Origin: Piscinibacter sp.
Lineage (GTDB): Bacteria; Pseudomonadota; Gammaproteobacteria; Burkholderiales; Burkholderiaceae_C
Length of the DNA stretch: 64,000 nucleotides
Assembly: GCA_016706565.1 (NCBI GenBank)
Contig: JADJJI010000005.1
Location: 310,001-374,000 of the forward strand
Direction of reading: 5' to 3'
Position numbers and translations under genes: made by a program. Position 1 is the first letter of the stretch; each line of letters opens with the position of its first letter. Under the pieces are notes generated by a model that worked only from the letters and a program-made list of their open reading frames with translations, was not told where the DNA came from and did no database searches. Of the stretch, positions 1-5,306 are shown one piece after another.

Positions 1-114
1 CGACCACGCACCGTTGTGGCTGGCCGGCACTTCGCAGTCGCCCAGGCGCCTCGTCGGCCTGCCGTCCTTGAAGCAGCTCGAAACCGCGCTCGGTACACCG
101 CCGAGCTCGCCGCG

Positions 115-717
115 ATGAAGACACCTGACGGACCGCTCGCTCTGATGTCTCGCCGCGCGAGCCTGCGCTGTCTGGCTGGCTGCACGCTCGGCTTGACCGT
201 CGGCGCCGCGGGCGCGCAGGCGCGCAGCGACAAGGCGCGCGCGTGGTTCACCGACACCACGCTGATCGATCAGGACCACAGGCCGCATGCCTTCTACTCG
301 GACCTGCTGGCGCCGCGTGCCGTGCTCATCAACGCTGCCTTCGTCGGCTGTTCCTCGGCCTGCCCGTTGCTTACGCAGCAACTGGTCAAGGTACGCGAGG
401 GGCTGGGCGATCGTTTCGGGCGCGACATCTGGTTCCTCTCCATCACAGTCGATCCGCTCAGCGACGGGCCCGACGAACTCAAGCGCTTCGCGCAGCGGCA
501 GGGTGCGGATGCGCCCGGCTGGCGTTTCCTGACTGGCGCGCCGCAGGACGTGAAGCTTGTGCTCGGCCGCCTCGGTCTGTGGGTCGAGTCGCCCGACGCC
601 CACCAAACCGGCTTGATTGCCGGTCGCGCAGCCGGCGGGCACTGGGGCAAACTGCGCCCCGATGGCAGCTCGCAGGCCCTGGTCCAGCAACTGGCGCGCT
701 TTCTTGCGCCGGCGTAG
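115..717 (+). CDS. SCO1/SenC-family thioredoxin-fold copper protein
   Basis: This is a 200-aa exported protein of the SCO family, which delivers copper to or reduces thiols in respiratory enzyme centres in the periplasm. A signal peptide (residues about 10-35, beginning MSRRASLRCLAG) precedes the thioredoxin-like fold. The copper-binding pair is seen as CSSAC (C79 and C83) in the context NAAFVGCSSACPLL, followed by the conserved strand FLSITVDP (about 108-114) and a candidate third ligand His163. The ATG at 115 is chosen; ATG 145 would start directly at the signal peptide and is equally possible. The next gene, a cytochrome c, follows closely, so the two probably form the tail of an operon that begins outside the window. 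The exact client enzyme cannot be told. Confidence 0.85.
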   Translation: MKTPDGPLALMSRRASLRCLAGCTLGLTVGAAGAQARSDKARAWFTDTTLIDQDHRPHAFYSDLLAPRAVLINAAFVGCSSACPLLTQQLVKVREGLGDRFGRDIWFLSITVDPLSDGPDELKRFAQRQGADAPGWRFLTGAPQDVKLVLGRLGLWVESPDAHQTGLIAGRAAGGHWGKLRPDGSSQALVQQLARFLAPA

Positions 718-2119
718 CAGCGGCCTGCCGTGTCGCGTGCTGGCCATCGCCTTGGTCTTTGGCGCGCTTGCCGTGCTGGCACCGGTTCGAGCGGCATCGA
801 CCGACGGCGGCCGTGAGCTCTTCGAGCGGGGCACCACGGGCGGCCAGAGCCTGTCCGCGCGGACGGGCGCTGACCGCAGTTGGGTGTTGCGCGGCGCAAC
901 CGTGGCCTGTGCCAACTGCCATGGTCTTGCCGGCACCGGAGGCGGCGAGGGCTACCTGCGCGCGCCGGATCTGCGCTGGCCGCAGTGGTCGTCGCCCGAC
1001 CCGCGCCAGCACGCCGCCGCCCGCGAACGCTTGCGTCGAGCTCTGCGCCAGGGCATCGGCGGTGACGGTCGCACTCTCGGTGCCGCGATGCCGCGTTTCG
1101 ATCTTGACGACGCCAGCCTCGACGCCCTGGCCGGCCATCTGCAGCGACTGGCCACCGAACGGACGCCGGGCAGCAGGCCACGCCTGGCCGTGATGCAACT
1201 CGACGACGGGCAGCAGGGACCGACCGAGAGCGAACTCGGACCGGCGCTCCGGGCTTGCCTGCGCCAGCGGCTGGGCGATCGAGCCGAAGTGGAGTTCGTC
1301 ATGGTCGCCAGTCCGGCCGAGGCGCAAGCGCAATGGCGCCAGTGGCAGCAACGTTCCGAAGTGATGGCCGTGCTGGCGCCGCCCTGGCGGGGCTGGCGGC
1401 CACCCGCGCCTGCCGAGGGTACGGTCGCGCTGGCGGCGCTCTTTCCGCTCGTGGCTGACCCGGAAACTGGCCGCGTGCAGAGCGTGCAGTGGTTGTTCGG
1501 CGGCGTCGAAGCGCGCGCCGTGGCGCTGGTCCAGGCTTGGCTGCAGCAACCTCAGGCCCAGTCGGCCACCTTGCCTGTTTGGGTGGGAGAGGGCGCTCTT
1601 GCGCCGGCGGCGCCTGAGATGCTCGAGCGCATGGCACAGGGAGTGAGGCGCGATACCGGCCGGACGCTGGCCTGGCAGGTGCTGGACTCGCCCCGGCTGC
1701 GCACTGGCGAAGTTGGTCTCTGGCTCGATGCGCAGCGACCGCCTGGCGACGGCTGGTGGTTGCTGCCACATGGGGCGACAGCTTCGCCCGGGCCCGCGGC
1801 GCGTTGGTGGGTGGCTGCGCCGTTTGCCGGCCATCCGCCGCGATCACTCGCCCAACGTTGGGCCGATGCCACCTGCCGCACGGCTCAGGCCGCGATCGCC
1901 GACCAGCCCGTCTTGTCGCGTGAGCGCTGGCTGCCGGCGGTCGCGAACACCGCTCGGCTGCGCGACGGCGCTGGGTGGGAGTGGCATGTTCCGGCGCACG
2001 ATGAGTATGGCTACGGAGCATCCACCGCGTGGACCATCGTGGAGATCGCGGGCGGGACTGAGCCCACGCCAGTGGCGCCCCAGGTCAACATCGGGCGGCC
2101 GATCGAGGCGGCACGGTGA
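704..2119 (+). CDS. cytochrome c with large C-terminal periplasmic domain
   Basis: A 471-aa exported protein with one c-type haem site. A TTG at 704 gives a clean signal peptide (MRRRSSGLPC then a hydrophobic stretch ending PVRAA), which is why it is preferred over the ATG at 662 that overlaps the SCO gene more deeply. The haem motif CANCH lies at about residues 69-73, with Met in LGAAMPRFD as the likely sixth ligand, so residues about 35-150 form a cytochrome c domain. The remaining ~300 residues (from RPRLAVMQLDDG) resemble the layout of a periplasmic binding-type fold but show no motif I can name. Coupling to the upstream SCO protein suggests a respiratory or copper-related electron-transfer role. 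Start uncertain, function beyond electron carrier unknown. Confidence 0.7.
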   Translation: MRRRSSGLPCRVLAIALVFGALAVLAPVRAASTDGGRELFERGTTGGQSLSARTGADRSWVLRGATVACANCHGLAGTGGGEGYLRAPDLRWPQWSSPDPRQHAAARERLRRALRQGIGGDGRTLGAAMPRFDLDDASLDALAGHLQRLATERTPGSRPRLAVMQLDDGQQGPTESELGPALRACLRQRLGDRAEVEFVMVASPAEAQAQWRQWQQRSEVMAVLAPPWRGWRPPAPAEGTVALAALFPLVADPETGRVQSVQWLFGGVEARAVALVQAWLQQPQAQSATLPVWVGEGALAPAAPEMLERMAQGVRRDTGRTLAWQVLDSPRLRTGEVGLWLDAQRPPGDGWWLLPHGATASPGPAARWWVAAPFAGHPPRSLAQRWADATCRTAQAAIADQPVLSRERWLPAVANTARLRDGAGWEWHVPAHDEYGYGASTAWTIVEIAGGTEPTPVAPQVNIGRPIEAAR

Positions 2120-2139
2120 GGCGTAGCGCCCTCCAAGCG

Positions 2140-2511
2140 TCAGCCGCTGGCGGACAGGAAGCCCTTCAGTTGATCGCGCATCGCCCTGCGCCCCGCGCCG
2201 TTGCTCGCACGCCAGGCGGCCAGCGCCAATTCGAGGAACGCCGCTTCTGCGGCTGTCGGAGCGGCATCCTTGCGCAGTTCGTCGAGCCAACCCGATGGCT
2301 TACCGCTGGCCGACTCGATCTGCCGCGCCAGCTTGTCGCCGATCGGGCGAGACGACTTGATCTGGCTCCACATGCTCGGAGAGATCTGCAGCGTGGAGGC
2401 GAACGATTGCTCGAGCCCCTTGGGCGAGCCACCTGAAGCCAATGCCTTCTCGGCGTAGTCCTGGAACAGCGCCAGCGCGTTCTGTCGTCTCGTGAGGGTG
2501 ATGTTCGACAC
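2140..2511 (-). CDS. small HTH DNA-binding regulator
   Basis: A 123-aa cytoplasmic protein with a helix-turn-helix-like stretch at about residues 36-75 (ASTLQISPSMWSQIKSSRPIG then LARQIESASGKPSGWLDEL), similar to Cro/C1-type repressors in which the recognition helix follows the 'SPSMWSQIKS' turn. It is transcribed divergently from a promoter at 2559-2588 that holds a perfect palindrome, so it probably represses that promoter and itself. It is the only regulator next to the tRNA array, but a terminator and a short ORF lie between its target and the array, so control of the array is inference. No effector domain is visible; the C-terminal part is Ala-rich and helical. Confidence 0.65.
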   Translation of the reverse strand: MSNITLTRRQNALALFQDYAEKALASGGSPKGLEQSFASTLQISPSMWSQIKSSRPIGDKLARQIESASGKPSGWLDELRKDAAPTAAEAAFLELALAAWRASNGAGRRAMRDQLKGFLSASG

Positions 2512-2558
2512 GTGTGTGTGCGCAATGCAACGAAGTCAGACGCCATTCTCGCAGGGGG

Positions 2559-2588
2559 TTGACGAGTTGGGTAAAGAGTCTTTACAGT
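2559..2588 (+). promoter_or_regulatory. sigma70-type promoter with palindromic operator
   Basis: TTGACG (2559-2564) and TACAGT (2583-2588) are spaced by 18 bp. Between and overlapping them is the perfect inverted repeat GTAAAGA-G-TCTTTAC (2571-2585), ideally placed for repression. The divergent HTH gene starting at 2511 is the obvious candidate for the binding protein. The match is by eye. Confidence 0.55.
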
Positions 2589-2646
2589 CCGCTCCCATCG
2601 AGAAGCCGGCTCGCAAGAGCCATTGCCAGAACCACAGGACATCACC

Positions 2647-2805
2647 GTGAAATTGAACAACGTCATTCGGACCCACCGACCCCTGCAGGGGCTGGTCGCG
2701 TTCGTCCCGTTGTTCGCAGCGGTGGCGATGCGCAGGGCCATTCCGACGGGCTATTGCCTTGATCGGAGCGAGGGTCCGTTGAATCCGGGAGAAGGGAGCG
2801 CCTAG
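2647..2805 (+). CDS. possible 52-aa small hydrophobic protein or leader peptide
   Basis: GTG at 2647 (an in-frame TTG at 2623 is possible) opens a 52-aa frame reading MKLNNVIRTHRPLQGL then the hydrophobic stretch VAFVPLFAAVAM and a polar tail ending NPGEGSA. It sits downstream of the operator-bearing promoter and ends 28 bases before a strong terminator, so it may be a true short gene or a leader. No family is recognised. Confidence is low because such a short frame in GC-rich DNA can be accidental. Confidence 0.35.
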   Translation: MKLNNVIRTHRPLQGLVAFVPLFAAVAMRRAIPTGYCLDRSEGPLNPGEGSA

Positions 2806-2833
2806 TCGCGCGCCTTCCAAGCTCTGTTCGCAG

Positions 2834-2866
2834 AGGCCCGGAATCCGAAAGGTTCCGGGCCTTTTT
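2834..2866 (+). terminator. Rho-independent terminator before the tRNA leader
   Basis: A 10-bp perfect stem (AGGCCCGGAA 2834-2843 with TTCCGGGCCT 2853-2862) closes a 9-nt loop and runs into TTTTT. It would end transcription from the 2559 promoter before the tRNA array, or act as an attenuator. Confidence 0.85.
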
Positions 2867-2904
2867 CTTTGTCTCTTCACAAGGCTTGCGCGTTGGCGCA
2901 GGTC

Positions 2905-2940
2905 TGGCGATCGATGGATCGCCACCACCGGCGACGGTGG
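2905..2940 (+). promoter_or_regulatory. two tandem perfect hairpins (boxB-like) in the tRNA-array leader
   Basis: Hairpin 1: TGGCGATC (2905-2912), loop GATG, GATCGCCA (2917-2924), an 8-bp perfect stem. Hairpin 2 follows at once: CCACCG (2925-2930), GNRA tetraloop GCGA, CGGTGG (2935-2940), a 6-bp perfect stem. The boxA begins one base later. Stem-loop then boxA is the order of bacterial rrn leader antitermination sites, so a boxB-like role is inferred. Confidence 0.7.
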
Positions 2941-2941
2941 A

Positions 2942-2953
2942 TGCTCTTTAACA
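2942..2953 (+). promoter_or_regulatory. boxA antitermination element
   Basis: TGCTCTTTAACA is identical to the boxA of enterobacterial rRNA operon leaders, which binds NusB-NusE (S10) and makes RNA polymerase resistant to Rho. It lies about 50 bases before the first tRNA. An exact 12-mer of this kind next to a long run of untranslated RNA genes is unlikely to be chance; it implies that the array is read as one long, stable-RNA-type transcript. Confidence 0.85.
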
Positions 2954-3004
2954 AGTTGCCGCAAGACGACCTCGGTACTGGCCGAAGGTCCGTCTTGCAC
3001 CTTT

Positions 3005-3080
3005 GCGGATGTAGCTCAGTTGGCAGAGCGCGGCCACGCCATGGCCGAGGCCACGAGTTCGAGACTCGTCATCCGCTCCA
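3005..3080 (+). tRNA. tRNA-Gly(GCC), first of array
   Basis: Perfect acceptor GCGGATG/CATCCGC, D arm GCTC...GAGC, anticodon stem CGGCC/GGCCG with loop ACGCCAT, T arm ACGAG-TTCGAGA-CTCGT, encoded CCA. The anticodon reads GCC. The base at position 33 is C rather than the near-universal U, an odd feature for a working tRNA. Confidence 0.85.
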
Positions 3081-3229
3081 CTTCGGGTGTGTCCATGCAC
3101 TCCGAGGCCACGCGACATGGTGTTGGTGGTCCGGGATGTGCGCGACCCTTGGCCAGGCCCCGTGCAGCGAGACACCACATCCGACGGGATGCTCGCGTTT
3201 GGGCACAGCCGAAGTGGACTTTCAGTTTC
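3081..3229 (+). other. 149-base spacer with possible tRNA remnant
   Basis: The longest gap early in the array. TGGTGT (about 3118-3123) can pair with ACACCA (about 3172-3177) to close a 60-base structure ending in CCA, as a tRNA would, but there is no T-loop TTCRANN sequence and no clear anticodon arm. I see no ORF worth calling. It may be a decayed tRNA gene. Confidence 0.25.
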
Positions 3230-3306
3230 GTCGTGTTCGTCTAGGCGGCCGAGGACACCGGGCTTTCATTCCGGGAACGCGGGTTCGAATCCCGCACGCG
3301 ACACCA
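3230..3306 (+). tRNA. tRNA-Glu(TTC)
   Basis: Acceptor GTCGTGT/ACGCGAC (one G-U), D arm GTCT...GGAC, anticodon stem CCGGG/TCCGG with loop CTTTCAT, T arm GCGGG-TTCGAAT-CCCGC, discriminator A and encoded CCA. Anticodon TTC decodes Glu. Confidence 0.88.
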
Positions 3307-3399
3307 GTTCAAGAAGCCCTCGTCGAGCTCACGCTTCGAGGGCGGAAACCGGCCGCAACGATTGGGCGGCGCCGGAACCCGTCACCGGATGGAATGTTT

Positions 3400-3475
3400 G
3401 CTTCGTTAACTCAGCGGCCAGAGTGCCGGCCTGTCTAGCCGGAAGCCGCGGGTTCGACTCCCGCACGAGGCGCCA
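3400..3475 (+). tRNA. tRNA-Asp(GTC)
   Basis: Acceptor GCTTCGT/ACGAGGC (one G-U), D arm ACTC...GAGT, anticodon stem CCGGC/GCCGG with loop CTGTCTA, T arm GCGGG-TTCGACT-CCCGC, G discriminator as expected for Asp, encoded CCA. It belongs to the GUN (queuosine) tRNA group. Confidence 0.9.
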
Positions 3476-3484
3476 GATCAGTTT

Positions 3485-3560
3485 GCCGAGATAGCTCAGC
3501 AGGTAGAGCGGCGCGTTGAAGGCGCGTGCGTCGGGGGATCGAAGCCCTCTCTCGGCACCA
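3485..3560 (+). tRNA. tRNA-Phe(GAA)
   Basis: Perfect acceptor GCCGAGA/TCTCGGC, D arm GCTC...GAGC, anticodon stem GCGCG/CGCGT with loop TTGAAGG, T arm GGGGG-ATCGAAG-CCCTC, discriminator A and CCA. Position 37 is G and the T loop starts with A instead of T. Confidence 0.88.
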
Positions 3561-3569
3561 GCAAACAGA

Positions 3570-3648
3570 ACCTCGTTAGCTCAGCTGGATTCAGAGCGCC
3601 GGTCTACGAAGCCGGAGGTCGCACGTTCGAGTCGTGCACGAGGTGCCA
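3570..3648 (+). tRNA. tRNA-Arg(ACG)
   Basis: Perfect acceptor ACCTCGT/ACGAGGT, D arm GCTC...GAGC with a long D loop, anticodon stem CCGGT/GCCGG with loop CTACGAA, T arm GCACG-TTCGAGT-CGTGC, G discriminator, CCA. Anticodon ACG needs A34-to-I editing (TadA) to read CGN. Confidence 0.88.
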
Positions 3649-3654
3649 TCAATC

Positions 3655-3740
3655 GGGTGCGTGGCAGAGAGGCCGATTGCGGCTGCCTGTAAAGCAGTCT
3701 CCCACGGGACACGGTGGTTCGAATCCATCCGCACCCACCA
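3655..3740 (+). tRNA. tRNA-Tyr(GTA)
   Basis: Class II tRNA with long variable arm. Perfect acceptor GGGTGCG/CGCACCC, anticodon stem GCTGC/GCAGT with loop CTGTAAA, T arm GGTGG-TTCGAAT-CCATC, A discriminator and CCA. Anticodon GTA is another queuosine-type tRNA. Confidence 0.9.
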
Positions 3741-3745
3741 GCCAT

Positions 3746-3830
3746 ACCGGGCTAGCTCAACTGGCAGAGCGGCGGCCTCCAAAGCCGAAGGAGCAAGCCC
3801 GCGTCCGTTCGAATCGGACCGTCGAGTCCA
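3746..3830 (+). tRNA. degenerate tRNA-Trp(CCA)-like gene
   Basis: D arm GCTC...GAGC and anticodon arm GCGGC-CTCCAAA-GCCGA give anticodon CCA. The T arm GTCCG-TTCGAAT-CGGAC is perfect and TCCA ends the gene. However the acceptor halves (ACCGGGC and CGTCGAG) barely pair and the variable region is about 14 nt without a stem. It is probably a decayed or recombinant tRNA gene, perhaps a chimera of a Trp 5' part with another 3' part. Confidence 0.6.
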
Positions 3831-3831
3831 G

Positions 3832-3908
3832 GCCTCGTTAGCTCAGCGGACCAGAGCAGCCGGTTTCTACCCGGCGGGTCGGCCGTTCGAATCGGTCACG
3901 AGGCTTCA
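3832..3908 (+). tRNA. tRNA-Arg(TCT)
   Basis: Perfect acceptor GCCTCGT/ACGAGGC and anticodon stem GCCGG/CCGGC with loop TTTCTAC, T arm GGCCG-TTCGAAT-CGGTC. The 3' end reads TTCA, so the CCA is not correctly encoded and would have to be added or repaired after processing. Anticodon TCT decodes AGR codons, rare in this GC-rich DNA. Confidence 0.85.
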
Positions 3909-3915
3909 GTTCACT

Positions 3916-3991
3916 TCCCCGATAGCGCAGATGGCAGAGCGCCTGGCTGTTAACCAGGAGGTCCGTGGTTCGATGCCACGTCGGGGAGCCA
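3916..3991 (+). tRNA. tRNA-Asn(GTT)
   Basis: Perfect acceptor TCCCCGA/TCGGGGA, D arm GCGC...GAGC, anticodon stem CCTGG/CCAGG with loop CTGTTAA, T arm CGTGG-TTCGATG-CCACG, G discriminator and CCA. The third GUN-anticodon tRNA of the array. Confidence 0.9.
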
Positions 3992-4002
3992 GTTCAGTTT
4001 GT

Positions 4003-4077
4003 TCTCGCGTAGCTCAGTGGCAGAGCACCGTCTTGATAAGGCGGGGGTCGGTGGATCGTTCCCACCCGCGGGTACCA
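4003..4077 (+). tRNA. tRNA-Ile(GAT) with aberrant T loop
   Basis: Acceptor TCTCGCG/CGCGGGT pairs except at 1-72, D arm GCTC...GAGC, anticodon stem CCGTC/GGCGG with loop TTGATAA, A discriminator, CCA. The T arm GGTGG-ATCGTTC-CCACC has lost both U54 and A58. The same T arm occurs in the tRNA-Met at 4453, pointing to duplication or gene conversion. Confidence 0.78.
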
Positions 4078-4084
4078 GTTTCAT

Positions 4085-4160
4085 CTCGGTGTGGCGCAGA
4101 TGGCAGCGCGCGTGATTTGGGATCACGAGGCCGCAGGTTCGAGACCTGCCACCGAGACCA
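4085..4160 (+). tRNA. tRNA-Pro(TGG)
   Basis: Perfect acceptor CTCGGTG/CACCGAG, D arm GCGC...GCGC, perfect anticodon stem CGTGA/TCACG with loop TTTGGGA, T arm GCAGG-TTCGAGA-CCTGC, discriminator A and CCA. Confidence 0.9.
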
Positions 4161-4181
4161 GCATCAAGCGTGTGCTTGGGT

Positions 4182-4256
4182 GTGGCCGTAGCTCAATGGC
4201 AGAGCCGTGGGCTGTGAACCCGCTGGTGCCGGTTCGACTCCGGCCGGTCACCCCCA
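4182..4256 (+). tRNA. tRNA-His(GTG)
   Basis: Acceptor GTGGCCG/CGGTCAC (one G-U), anticodon stem GTGGG/CCCGC with loop CTGTGAA, T arm GCCGG-TTCGACT-CCGGC. Discriminator C73 is typical of tRNA-His, but the base before position 1 is T rather than the G expected to pair with it, and the tail reads CCC then A, so CCA is not exactly encoded. Confidence 0.82.
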
Positions 4257-4274
4257 AGCGCATGCGAACTCCAT

Positions 4275-4350
4275 GCGTCGCGAACTCGAGCGGCAGAGTA
4301 CCGGCCTCTTAAGCCGGCATGTCAGGGTTCGAGCCCCTGGCGACGCACCA
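4275..4350 (+). tRNA. tRNA-Lys(CTT)
   Basis: Perfect acceptor GCGTCGC/GCGACGC, D arm ACTC...GAGT, perfect anticodon stem CCGGC/GCCGG with loop CTCTTAA, T arm CAGGG-TTCGAGC-CCCTG, A discriminator and CCA. Confidence 0.88.
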
Positions 4351-4357
4351 GCATCAC

Positions 4358-4443
4358 CCCCTCGTGGCGGAATAGGCAGACGCACCGGTCTCAGAAACCG
4401 GAGCCCGCAGGGCATGTCCGTTCGACTCGGACCGAGGGGACCA
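4358..4443 (+). tRNA. tRNA-Leu(CAG)
   Basis: Class II tRNA. Perfect acceptor CCCCTCG/CGAGGGG, perfect anticodon stem CCGGT/ACCGG with loop CTCAGAA, long variable arm GCCCGCAGGGC, T arm GTCCG-TTCGACT-CGGAC, A discriminator, CCA. Reads CTG, the dominant Leu codon in this DNA. Confidence 0.9.
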
Positions 4444-4452
4444 ATATTGAGC

Positions 4453-4527
4453 AGTCCGGTAGCTCAGCGGCAGAGCAGCGCCCTCATAAGGCGAAGGCCG
4501 GTGGATCGTTCCCACCCCGGACGACCA
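4453..4527 (+). tRNA. tRNA with CAT anticodon (Met or Ile2)
   Basis: Acceptor AGTCCGG/CCGGACG pairs except at 1-72, D arm GCTC...GAGC, anticodon stem GCGCC/GGCGA (27-43 is G-A) with loop CTCATAA, A discriminator, CCA. The T arm GGTGG-ATCGTTC-CCACC lacks U54 and A58, as in the tRNA-Ile at 4003. Whether it is elongator Met or a lysidine-modified Ile tRNA cannot be told. Confidence 0.75.
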
Positions 4528-4572
4528 ACGACATCAGAAGACCAAGAACATCAACCATCAAGGAGGTGTGCC

Positions 4573-4781
4573 ATGAAACCGATCAATGAAGACGACGTGA
4601 GCTTTCACGGTCACGAGCAAACGGCGCAAGGGTTTCCCGTCTGAGACGGGAGTCAAGCGCGGTGACCGGGTCGTTCGCGGCGCCAAGGAGCTTGTCGAGA
4701 AGCTCGGCCGCAACGATCCATGCCCCTGCGGCTCAGCGAGGTCGTTTCAAGCGCTGCTGCCTGCGCAGTGGCTGCTTTTGA
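4573..4781 (+). pseudogene. SEC-C zinc-motif small protein gene, frame-disrupted
   Basis: A strong ribosome site (AAGGAGGTG, about 4560-4568) precedes ATG 4573, which opens [23 protein letters not shown] and then stops at 4644. Shifting frame just before the stop ([24 protein letters not shown]) leads into the SEC-C signature [11 protein letters not shown], and a second one-base shift near 4743 restores SFKRCC followed by LRSGCF and a stop. Together the pieces make a coherent ~68-aa protein whose C-terminal CxC...CC motif binds zinc, as in SecA tails and many small RNA- or protein-associated factors. It lies inside the tRNA array between Met and Ser genes. Either a decayed gene or two read errors; programmed frameshifting is a remote alternative. 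Confidence 0.6.
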
Positions 4782-4836
4782 CGGCATGAATCGCAATCAC
4801 TATCGGCGTTGAACCAACGATGCCGATGACCAACGA

Positions 4837-4927
4837 GGAGAGCTGCCCGAGTGGGAAGGGGCTGGCTTGCTAAGCCAAGGCCGGCGATGCCGTCGCCGCG
4901 GGCGTTCGATTCGCTCGCTCTCCACCA
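4837..4927 (+). tRNA. tRNA-Ser(GCT)
   Basis: Class II tRNA. Perfect acceptor GGAGAGC/GCTCTCC, anticodon stem CTGGC/GCCAA with loop TTGCTAA, long variable arm (GGCGATGCCGTCGCC), T arm GGGCG-TTCGATT-CGCTC, CCA. Anticodon GCT decodes AGY. Confidence 0.88.
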
Positions 4928-4936
4928 GCAGTCCAC

Positions 4937-5010
4937 GTGGGTGTTGCTCAGAGGCAGAGCAGCCGGCTCTTGACCGGCAGGCCAGGGTTCGACTCCCTGC
5001 GCCCGCACCA
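4937..5010 (+). tRNA. tRNA with CTT anticodon (second Lys-type)
   Basis: Acceptor GTGGGTG/CGCCCGC (two G-U), D arm GCTC...GAGC, perfect anticodon stem GCCGG/CCGGC with loop CTCTTGA, T arm CAGGG-TTCGACT-CCCTG, A discriminator, CCA. The loop gives CTT with G at 37, where Lys tRNAs normally carry A, so its charging identity is uncertain. Confidence 0.75.
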
Positions 5011-5025
5011 TGGTCTTAACACCGA

Positions 5026-5101
5026 CGGGGTGTAGTCGAGTGGCCTCAGACAGCCGGCTTTGAACCGGTGCACACAGGTTCGAATCCTGTCACCCCTGCC
5101 A
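5026..5101 (+). tRNA. tRNA-Gln(TTG)
   Basis: Acceptor CGGGGTG/CACCCCT pairs except at 1-72, anticodon stem GCCGG/CCGGT with loop CTTTGAA, T arm ACAGG-TTCGAAT-CCTGT, G discriminator, CCA. The weak first pair is common in tRNA-Gln. Confidence 0.85.
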
Positions 5102-5107
5102 TCCACC

Positions 5108-5182
5108 AGCCCCTTAGCTCAGAGGCAGAGCAACGCTCCTACAAAGCGAAGGTCGACGTTTCGAAATCGTCAGGGGCTACCA
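5108..5182 (+). tRNA. tRNA-Val(TAC), slightly degenerate
   Basis: Perfect acceptor AGCCCCT/AGGGGCT, D arm GCTC...GAGC, anticodon stem ACGCT/AGCGA (27-43 is A-A) with loop CCTACAA, T arm with a T-T mismatch at its loop end, A discriminator, CCA. Position 33 is C rather than U. Confidence 0.75.
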
Positions 5183-5189
5183 ACGCCAA

Positions 5190-5265
5190 ACGCCCGTAGC
5201 TCAGCGGCAAGAGCGCGACTCTCCGAAGGTCGAGGCCGGTGGTTCAAGTCCACCCGGGCGCACCC
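5190..5265 (+). tRNA. tRNA-Arg(CCG)
   Basis: Acceptor ACGCCCG/CGGGCGC pairs except at 1-72, D arm GCTC...GAGC, anticodon stem CGACT/GGTCG with loop CTCCGAA, T arm GGTGG-TTCAAGT-CCACC, A discriminator. The tail reads CCC then A, so CCA is not exactly encoded. Third Arg tRNA of the array. Confidence 0.82.
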
Positions 5266-5306
5266 ATTCGATTCATCCGAACCACGGCCATGAAGGGAGG
5301 CCACCC

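Noticed and set aside
479-1834. Long minus-strand open frames opposite the cytochrome gene (and similar shadows across the window)
   Set aside because: They lack ribosome sites, have Arg/Pro-rich shadow composition and overlap well-supported genes on the other strand.
2893-2908. Possible sigma54 promoter (TTGGC ... TGGC, GG and GC spaced by 10)
   Set aside because: The -12 part is poor, three consensus positions fail, and the site overlaps the first leader hairpin. No RtcR-type activator is in the window.
3634-4191. ORFs spanning the tRNA genes
   Set aside because: They are translations of tRNA cloverleafs (repeated SSTGRA/FESxRTHQ-like strings) and not proteins.
4573-4781. Programmed frameshift in the SEC-C gene
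   Set aside because: Two separate shifts are needed and no slippery heptamer or prfB-like signal with internal ribosome site is seen; decay or read errors are simpler.
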